Notes under the pieces: generated by a model | What the model was told of the DNA's origin: nothing | The model's database searches: none | Seen by the model: the letters and a program-made list of their open reading frames with translations, nothing else | Shown here: piece after piece, positions 58,477-64,000 of the stretch | Layout: the number at the start of each line of letters is the position of its first letter | Position numbering within the stretch: the stretch's first letter is position 1 | DNA from: Burkholderia latens | Lineage (GTDB): Bacteria > Pseudomonadota > Gammaproteobacteria > Burkholderiales > Burkholderiaceae | DNA length: 64,000 bases | NCBI RefSeq assembly: GCF_001718795.1 | Contig: NZ_CP013435.1 | Coordinates: forward strand, 1,488,001 to 1,552,000 | Direction: 5' to 3' | Program-made: the position numbers and the translations under genes

Positions 58477-58766
58477 TCGGACCGCATACACAATTGATCC
58501 GCGCCCGAATTGCGTTTTCTCACGCCGGTTTGAGCGGCGATCATTCGTGGCTCGCGAAATCTGAAAATGAACGGGCAGCGTCCAGTTCCCCCTTTGCGTT
58601 TGCTCGCCGTGACATAGCCAGCATGCCACCTGGCGAACTTGCGCTCCATTGGGCTGCCTCGATGGAAGACCAGATGCTGAGACTCGCTAAGGAATTGGAC
58701 GCACTGGAAACGCAATACGCCGCGCTGGATTCAGCGATGAGCACGGCGGCCGACGGGCGGCAGTAA
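58473..58766 (+). CDS. Hypothetical phage protein, 97 residues
   Basis: ATG overlaps the recombinase stop (ATGA), so the genes are translationally coupled. C-terminal helix AASMEDQMLRLAKELDALET is coiled-coil-like. No family recognised. Confidence 0.6.
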   Translation: MIGPHTQLIRARIAFSHAGLSGDHSWLAKSENERAASSSPFAFARRDIASMPPGELALHWAASMEDQMLRLAKELDALETQYAALDSAMSTAADGRQ

Positions 58767-58793
58767 CACCACCATCAACAATGTGCAGAGACC

Positions 58794-59195
58794 ATGCAGA
58801 AAAAGAACGTGCAACAAGCCGCCCACGCCTACCGTATTCCCGCCGACGTGGAGGCGGAGATGATTGAGGCAGCTGGGCCGGGAGGGGCAGCATTGAACGC
58901 CAAGCGCCAGGCCGCACTGCGAGCTATCCCGGCGCATATCGTGCCCGTCCTCAATCGAGCAGCGGACACCGCAGCGCGGCTGCTGAACGCTGAGGGCGTC
59001 CAGGCGGTGCGTCAGGACCTCCATGCCGCAGGAGCCGCCCTTGTGGTCCAACAGGAGGCCATCCTGGCAGCGGCAGGCATCGAGGGCCACACGCGCCACC
59101 CGGACTCCGAGGAAATCTTCCATAAGACTCTGGTGGTCGAGATGCTCACGCCGCTAGACCCGGACCTGGCGCATGCCTACGGGTTCGCGGAATAA
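58794..59195 (+). CDS. Hypothetical phage protein, 133 residues
   Basis: Ala-rich helical protein (AALNAKRQAALRAIPAHIVP, LNAEGVQAVRQDLHAAGAAL). No recognised domain. 28 bp after the previous gene; a terminator follows. Confidence 0.6.
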   Translation: MQKKNVQQAAHAYRIPADVEAEMIEAAGPGGAALNAKRQAALRAIPAHIVPVLNRAADTAARLLNAEGVQAVRQDLHAAGAALVVQQEAILAAAGIEGHTRHPDSEEIFHKTLVVEMLTPLDPDLAHAYGFAE

Positions 59196-59232
59196 ATCAG
59201 CACATTGTAAGAGCCCTAACCGGCCAACCAAG

Positions 59233-59255
59233 CCCCGCCACTGAGCGGGGTTTTT
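59233..59255 (+). terminator. Intrinsic terminator ending the recombinase operon
   Basis: CCCCGC / GCGGGG stem, 6-nt loop, TTTTTC tail, 37 bp after the 133-residue gene. Confidence 0.82.
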
Positions 59256-59326
59256 CTTTTTCAGCGCATTTTTTCGCAAACGCGGGCACTTGCCCACCTC
59301 TGATTTTTGCTGAAACGACATCCACC

Positions 59327-59617
59327 ATGCGACATCTACCGACCAACTTTATCCCACCGGCTCAACGTGTGTGCCGCTGTTGCAGGCGGCTCCTGCCGAT
59401 CACGGCATTCTATGAGGATAAGCGCGTTAACCCCAAGCTCCGCTCCCGCTACGCGGCTCGCTGCATTGAATGCGTGACCGCCGAGAAGCGCGGGCGATAC
59501 GCCGCGAACCCGCAGGCAGGTGCAGCGCTTCGAAAGGATCAACGGGAGCGCAAGAAAGCCCGCGATGCCGCCGAGCGGCGGCGGCGGGGCGCGATTACGT
59601 GCGACGCGTTCATCTGA
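59327..59617 (+). CDS. Small phage zinc-finger-like protein, 96 residues
   Basis: CRCCRRLLPITAFY and RCIEC give CxxC...CxxC spacing seen in phage endonuclease-type or transcription-associated zinc ribbons; the rest is Arg/Lys-rich (RKDQRERKKARDAAERRRRG). Likely nucleic-acid binding. No HNH catalytic histidines are seen. Confidence 0.65.
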   Translation: MRHLPTNFIPPAQRVCRCCRRLLPITAFYEDKRVNPKLRSRYAARCIECVTAEKRGRYAANPQAGAALRKDQRERKKARDAAERRRRGAITCDAFI

Positions 59618-60052
59618 AGTACATCGAAACCGCGATACCCCTACGGCTCGCATAGAGCCCCGCAGCCCTGTTGAGATGCCCCGCGCAACTCTTCGGCATC
59701 ATGTGTCTCACGAGCCCGTACTAGCGCCTCTCAAACCCTGCCGACATGGGCGGCCCAGTGGCTGAATAAATCAGCACAGGTAGAGAGCACCGGGGCCGTC
59801 CCTATGATTAGCTAGGAGGTGGAGGCAGCAAGGCTCGCATATGCCGTCGCTGATGCAGCCGCACATGGCCCCCATCAAAGATGGCCTATTGTTTATCAAT
59901 GAGCGGCATGCCTGAGACGTACCATGTTGCCCCATTAGTCGGTAGGACTACTTACCACAACTGAACCCATTGGAGCCGCTCAAGGGCGCTGTAGTCGCTC
60001 CCAGGCCCCGTCCTCTTTCCATTCCGATCCAACCTACAAGGAACCATCAACC
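59618..60052. other. Non-coding 435 bp before the virion-side gene block
   Basis: No gene with convincing codon use. It precedes a new run of co-directional genes, so a late-type phage promoter is expected here; no consensus pair was identified. Confidence 0.45.
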
Positions 60053-60394
60053 ATGAGCACCGTTATCCGCTACCTCAATCACCGCACCGGCCAGCCTGCA
60101 ACCCATGAGGACGAATTGGCAGGCTTGGCGCATTACATCGAATGCGATCACTTGGGCGTCCCCCTGCGCAATGCATCGGGGCAATGCGTCGCCTATAGCG
60201 GCCCAGAGACCCTCAGCCACGCCGAGCGAGTCGAGACGGTCCAGACGATCCGCTACGCCGATCCGAAGAATAGCACCCAGAGCGGTAGCTACAGCGCACC
60301 GAGTCCCGAGGACACCGCAGCTATCCGCGACTACCTGGCGAGCAAGTACGGCTACCAGGTCGCAGCACCGGAAGGTAGTGCCGCAGCCAAGTGA
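60053..60394 (+). CDS. Hypothetical phage protein, 113 residues
   Basis: MSTVIRYLNHRTGQPATHED, mixed composition, ends AAPEGSAAAK. AAGGAACC upstream. First gene of the downstream run; no family recognised. Confidence 0.62.
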   Translation: MSTVIRYLNHRTGQPATHEDELAGLAHYIECDHLGVPLRNASGQCVAYSGPETLSHAERVETVQTIRYADPKNSTQSGSYSAPSPEDTAAIRDYLASKYGYQVAAPEGSAAAK

Positions 60395-60422
60395 CCATCC
60401 CCAACCAACTGAATACGACACT

Positions 60423-60821
60423 ATGACCAAACCTGCGAACATCACCGGCAACGCCGAGATTGCCGCGAGTCTCCACGCCGCCCGACGCTCTCCGAACCCG
60501 GCCAAGGCGCTCCTGGCGGTCGCAGACGCCATCGCAGCCAACCCTGCTCAGAAGCGCCGCGCTGAAGCGGTGCGCTTCGCAGCAAAGCGACTCGAAGCCG
60601 CCCCCTTCGATGCTGACGCCGCCACGTCCATCAGCGCAGCCGCTGAGGACTATGCCCGTGCTGCCCGATGGGATTCAATGGAGGCCGCCGCTGAGGCTGA
60701 CATGGACAAGGTTCCGCACAATCTCACCTTTCCGTTGGCCCGTGGTTGCACCCCAGGCGAGCCGATGCAGCGCGACGCGACGCGACTCACTGGACGCAAT
60801 CCGCTCTACGGTCGCTCATGA
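60423..60821 (+). CDS. Hypothetical phage protein, 132 residues
   Basis: ATG 60423 (MTKPANITGNAEIAASLHAA), Ala-rich helices to the middle (KRRAEAVRFAAKRLEAAPFD). Stop TGA overlaps the next gene's ATG (ATGA). Function unknown. Confidence 0.62.
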   Translation: MTKPANITGNAEIAASLHAARRSPNPAKALLAVADAIAANPAQKRRAEAVRFAAKRLEAAPFDADAATSISAAAEDYARAARWDSMEAAAEADMDKVPHNLTFPLARGCTPGEPMQRDATRLTGRNPLYGRS

Positions 60822-61147
60822 CTGCCTACGCCGCCGCCGTGCGGCACCTGTTCCTGTCAGACCCGACGGAACCCGCCGAGCGGCACGACCTGGCACATGC
60901 CGTCCTGATGGCATCCCCGGACGGCCCGGAGCGGCTCGACGCTTACCGGCTCACCCAAGAAGCCTACGACCTGAATCCCGGAGCCTTCCGGGACCGCATG
61001 CGCCGCATGTGGGCCGCCTTGCCTGCCGAGGCCAAGCCCGAGATAGCTCCGTTCGTGGTCGCGTCTACGGACCGCCCGCGACGGCCCGAGCGGCCCCGCG
61101 ATACCACGGGCCTATCCAAACACCACCCGCGTCGCAAGGCGCTCTAA
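60818..61147 (+). CDS. Hypothetical phage protein, 109 residues
   Basis: MTAYAAAVRHLFLSDPTEPA to RKAL; helical with a basic tail. Start fixed by ATGA overlap with the preceding gene. Resembles small helical phage proteins, but no domain is recognised. Confidence 0.6.
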   Translation: MTAYAAAVRHLFLSDPTEPAERHDLAHAVLMASPDGPERLDAYRLTQEAYDLNPGAFRDRMRRMWAALPAEAKPEIAPFVVASTDRPRRPERPRDTTGLSKHHPRRKAL

Positions 61148-61158
61148 CGATAGAACAC

Positions 61159-61332
61159 ATGGACTATCCCTTCATCATTCTGGCCGACGCCGCCAACACG
61201 GTAACTGCAATGCTGCTGGTAGACGAGGCCGACATGGGCGTGCGCTCGACTCAACCCGACGAGACCGCCTACCGGCACCACTCTCCCGTAGTCGTCGGCT
61301 CGACGCTCCCGGCTGACGCTGTACCTGCATGA
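61159..61332 (+). CDS. Hypothetical phage protein, 57 residues
   Basis: MDYPFIILADAANTVTAMLL onward, a short beta-rich protein. Its stop overlaps the next start by ATGA. Position in a tightly overlapped chain is the main evidence. Confidence 0.55.
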   Translation: MDYPFIILADAANTVTAMLLVDEADMGVRSTQPDETAYRHHSPVVVGSTLPADAVPA

Positions 61333-62045
61333 CGTTGGCGACCATCAGCCGCGCCGAGCCGCGCATGGCCCCGCAACCGATCAAGAAGACGCGCACGCAT
61401 AAGCCGCGCCCTGCATTCACACAAGCCCAGAGGGCAGCGGCCTTGGCATCGCTGGCCGCTGCTGAGAAGCCGGAGACGCTCAGGCGACGCACGCGCCGCG
61501 TAGAGATCATCCCGCAAACCGGAGCCCCGCAAGGGGCACTGGCCGAGGTCTTCATCAAGCGGGAAGCGCATGGCCGCCGCTTGCGGTTCAGAGATGACCA
61601 TGTGGAGGTCCCGTTGGCGAACTCCGAGCAATTCGTTCGCGTCGCGATCCTGGATTGGCACTGGCTCCACCACGTCAAAGGTATCTCCCGTCGCAAATGG
61701 ACCCGTGGCGAGCATGGGGAGATTCGCGCCGCGCTGGATACCACCCGCCGATTCGCGAACCATTACTACGGCTACGACTATGACGTTGGCGCATTGCTCC
61801 TGGGCCTGAAGCAGGGGGACTGCTACGAGATGGACTACCCGTGCTCCCTCATGCCCGACACCATCCGGCAGGTTCCGCGCAAGCGCAAAGGCAAGGAAGA
61901 CCCAGACGGGCCTGGCAGAAGCGTAATTTCACTCTCACACCATGACAAGCACGAACCTAACACCCAATGTGGTCGAGGCGGTCCCCGCCGACTCTGGCGT
62001 ACCGCTCAAATCGGCCCAGTCGGGCTACGTCCCCGAGGACGTTGA
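61329..62045 (+). CDS. Hypothetical phage protein, 238 residues
   Basis: Basic N terminus, then a globular region with HHVKGISRRKWTRGEHGEIR and HYYGYDYDVGALLLGLKQGD. The last 35 residues run in the out-of-frame start of the next gene (104-bp overlap), so the true C terminus may be this or the next gene may start later (62074). No family recognised. Confidence 0.6.
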   Translation: MTLATISRAEPRMAPQPIKKTRTHKPRPAFTQAQRAAALASLAAAEKPETLRRRTRRVEIIPQTGAPQGALAEVFIKREAHGRRLRFRDDHVEVPLANSEQFVRVAILDWHWLHHVKGISRRKWTRGEHGEIRAALDTTRRFANHYYGYDYDVGALLLGLKQGDCYEMDYPCSLMPDTIRQVPRKRKGKEDPDGPGRSVISLSHHDKHEPNTQCGRGGPRRLWRTAQIGPVGLRPRGR

Positions 62046-64000
62046 GTACACGCACCTGACGCGCCCGGACACGATGGACGTGGCTGCTGCGATGTGGCGA
62101 CAGAGTACGAGCGTCGCGTCGCTCATCAACAACTACCGGGACCCGGACATCCAGGCGCAATCGGACCGCTCGTTCAATCCCTACGCCTTCATTGAGCAGA
62201 ACAAGGACCAGTATAAGGACCTCCTGCCGCTGGTAACGGGCGGATCGATCACGTTCAACAGTGTGGACTCACACGCCGCTTTCGAGTCGTGGGCCGCCGC
62301 GCAACGCCAGAACGTCAAGGACCGCGAAACTCTGGCTGCTGCTGATACCTGGCAAACTGTCGTGACCATGCCCGTCGCGATGCTCGACGCGACGCTCCTG
62401 CTGGCTCCCGTGGCCGAAGGCGCAGCTGCCCTGACCACGGCACGCCTTGGGTCCGGCCTAGCCGCAAGCGCTGCACGCGGCGCAGTTTTCGGCGGTCTCG
62501 ACATCGGCACACAACAGGCTGGCGTGTACGCGCTCAACGACCCGCAGACTGCCGAGGAAACGTTCATGAACATCGGGGTCGGCATGTCGCTAGGCGCTGG
62601 CCTCGGCGCGGTATTCCGTCACGCCACGCCTGACAACATGGCCGCGATCCGTGAGGGCCTGCATCCGGACAACCTGGACAACCCGGTTCCCATAAACGAG
62701 CACCACATCGGCCAACTGCCCGATGAAGGCTACGCGTTTGGCGCGGACTCCATCGGGGCGGCTCGCGCCACGGCGGACACCGATACGCTCATCGCCACGT
62801 CGAAGAACCCCATTGCCCGTGCCGTGGACTGGGCTACGAAGCTCGGCAGCTACACGCCGCTCCAGCGGCTCGGTGGCTATTCGAATGCGCTGACGCGAGA
62901 CTCCATGCTCCGCTTGATGGACACGGGCGGTCTCCTGACGCGTGCGATGGCCGAGGGTAAGTCCACGGGCCTCGAAGCCGAGACCCTGAAGACGGTCTAC
63001 GAGCAGCAAATGCAGAACGTGCGGCACAAGGTCTCCTCGATCTACCAGGCCGCCAATGCTGACCTAGGCCAATCAGGCGCTCGCACGGGCGTGGGCAACG
63101 TGGTCAACACGCTCACCCAAGGGTCCAAGGACATCAACGCCGTCTCGCAGAAGGCGTTTAACGATGCTGTCGCGCTGATCCAGTACGGCTCGAACGCGCA
63201 GGCGACGAACGAGGTTATCTCCAAGGCAGTCATGGAGCGGCTCACGGCTGACGGGCTTTCGCTCGACCAGGCCAAGGCTGTCCACCGCCGCGTGTACGAG
63301 GCCGAGAAGACCTACCACGAGGCATACGAGTCCATGAAGGACGAGGCGATCAAGCACGGCCTGCTGGACCCCGAGAACCTCGTGGAGGGCCGGTACGGGA
63401 TGCCGCAGCGCTGGATGCACAACGGCGTCGATGCGAACGCAGAGAAGCTTAAAGGCTTCTTCATGGAGCATCTGGGCGACAAGCCGACCGATGACTGGCT
63501 TCGCGAGAACGGATTCATCGCTGACCCGGCGCGGCCCCGCGTCGAAGGTGACGAGGCACTCCCGGAGTCTTGGGCCGCCCTGAAGCAGTCCGGCGACGAC
63601 ACGATGGTCAACTCCGTCCTGCGTCAGTGGGCCGGGGAGCAGCAGGACTTCCAGAACGCATACCTCCAGTCGAAACTCGCTGATTACCAGCAGCGGCAGT
63701 TGAAGGCGCAGGATCACGCCGCTGACATCCTGGACACGCTGAAGGGGCAGGAGAAGGACTGGCGAGGCGCGAAGCTGAAGGAGATGCGGGCGGCGGCACG
63801 GGACATCGAGCGCCGCTCCGTGCTGCGGTCTGTCGCGTCCGCGCAGCTGCGGGCGCAGCGGGCCAGTGAGAAGGTGCAGGCTGCACTCAACCGTCTTGGC
63901 GGTGACGAGTCTGTCCTGGGCGACCTCCAGCGCCAGCTGACCGATGGCGGCTACGCGCTGGACGAGGCCGGTGAAGCAGTAGCCAAGGCGCGTGCGCGTC
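61942..64000 (+). CDS. Large virion-associated (ejection/internal) protein, partial; runs off window
   Basis: At least 686 codons from ATG 61942 to the window end with no stop. The N terminus has a glutamine/aspartate-rich segment, two Ala/Gly-rich hydrophobic stretches (for example VAMLDATLLLAPVAEGAAAL and IGVGMSLGAGLGAVF), then long Ala/Glu/Lys/Arg helical segments (QQRQLKAQDHAADILDTLKG). Long size, position after small phage genes and membrane-spanning plus helical composition fit phage internal or DNA-ejection proteins, such as the giant virion proteins known in Burkholderia podoviruses. An alternative start is 62074. Confidence 0.65.
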   Translation, partial: MTSTNLTPNVVEAVPADSGVPLKSAQSGYVPEDVEYTHLTRPDTMDVAAAMWRQSTSVASLINNYRDPDIQAQSDRSFNPYAFIEQNKDQYKDLLPLVTGGSITFNSVDSHAAFESWAAAQRQNVKDRETLAAADTWQTVVTMPVAMLDATLLLAPVAEGAAALTTARLGSGLAASAARGAVFGGLDIGTQQAGVYALNDPQTAEETFMNIGVGMSLGAGLGAVFRHATPDNMAAIREGLHPDNLDNPVPINEHHIGQLPDEGYAFGADSIGAARATADTDTLIATSKNPIARAVDWATKLGSYTPLQRLGGYSNALTRDSMLRLMDTGGLLTRAMAEGKSTGLEAETLKTVYEQQMQNVRHKVSSIYQAANADLGQSGARTGVGNVVNTLTQGSKDINAVSQKAFNDAVALIQYGSNAQATNEVISKAVMERLTADGLSLDQAKAVHRRVYEAEKTYHEAYESMKDEAIKHGLLDPENLVEGRYGMPQRWMHNGVDANAEKLKGFFMEHLGDKPTDDWLRENGFIADPARPRVEGDEALPESWAALKQSGDDTMVNSVLRQWAGEQQDFQNAYLQSKLADYQQRQLKAQDHAADILDTLKGQEKDWRGAKLKEMRAAARDIERRSVLRSVASAQLRAQRASEKVQAALNRLGGDESVLGDLQRQLTDGGYALDEAGEAVAKARAR

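Larger units (their letters stand above)
50039..64000. mobile_element. Prophage or phage-derived island, left part (right end outside window)
   Basis: Begins at tRNA-Pro with an integrase, then carries a disrupted phage ORF, a BRO antirepressor, a serine recombinase, runs of small overlapping ORFs and a long virion-like gene. Codon use and GC drop against the backbone, most strongly at 56,050-56,850. No terminase, portal or capsid gene is in the window, so completeness cannot be judged. Confidence 0.85.

Noticed and set aside
59520..59765. 81-codon ORF after the zinc-finger-like gene
   Set aside because: Overlaps the real gene in another frame and lacks a start with a ribosome-binding site.

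Overview
The window is high-GC proteobacterial chromosome, almost certainly Burkholderia and most likely the Burkholderia cepacia complex (inference from gene content, gene order and codon bias; no search was run). Coordinates 1 to about 49.9 kb are ordinary chromosomal backbone. From the tRNA-Pro gene at 49,962 to the end of the window lies the left part of an integrated prophage or phage-derived island whose right end is outside the window.

Backbone, left to right: the 3' part of uvrD overlapping an MTA/SAH nucleosidase; a fosmidomycin-resistance-type MFS pump; a chemotaxis receptor; a four-gene AaeB/FUSC-type efflux operon (outer-membrane lipoprotein, FUSC pump, DUF1656 peptide, membrane-fusion protein) facing a LysR regulator; a compact reverse operon wrbA-like / DUF2069 / FAD-linked oxidase / metallophosphoesterase; a YihY-family membrane protein with a TTG start; DUF962 and CBS proteins; an LplT-PlsC fusion; aroC; a LacI-controlled cluster (sugar kinase, MFS transporter, DHDPS-like aldolase); ETF-ubiquinone oxidoreductase, an SDR and a thioesterase; scoAB with a PAS-LuxR regulator; a reverse operon of a noncanonical SDR, a Tat-exported polysaccharide deacetylase and a SnoaL-like protein facing a LysR regulator; an alpha/beta hydrolase, a RidA protein and relA.

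The translation block follows: tRNA-Val(GAC), thrS, infC (ATC start), rpmI, rplT, pheS, pheT, ihfA and a MerR regulator, with intrinsic terminators after rplT and pheT. A reverse-strand lipoprotein gene with an internal duplication closes the backbone.

The accessory region begins with tRNA-Pro(GGG) and its promoter. A tyrosine integrase starts 122 bp downstream, which marks the tRNA 3' end as the probable attachment site. It is followed by small phage-like genes, a complete IS66-family element with 24-bp terminal inverted repeats and a perfect 8-bp target duplication that splits a phage ORF, an AT-rich reverse-strand gene pair, a BRO-type antirepressor cut short by the remnant of a second IS66-type element, a serine recombinase with an inverted repeat upstream, a row of small overlapping hypothetical genes, and a very long open frame (at least 686 codons) that runs off the window and looks like a virion or DNA-ejection protein.

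The most notable findings are the two IS66 events in one prophage (one intact, one degraded), the AT-rich cassette, the two-recombinase arrangement, the SDR lacking its catalytic Tyr/Lys, and the duplicated lipoprotein.
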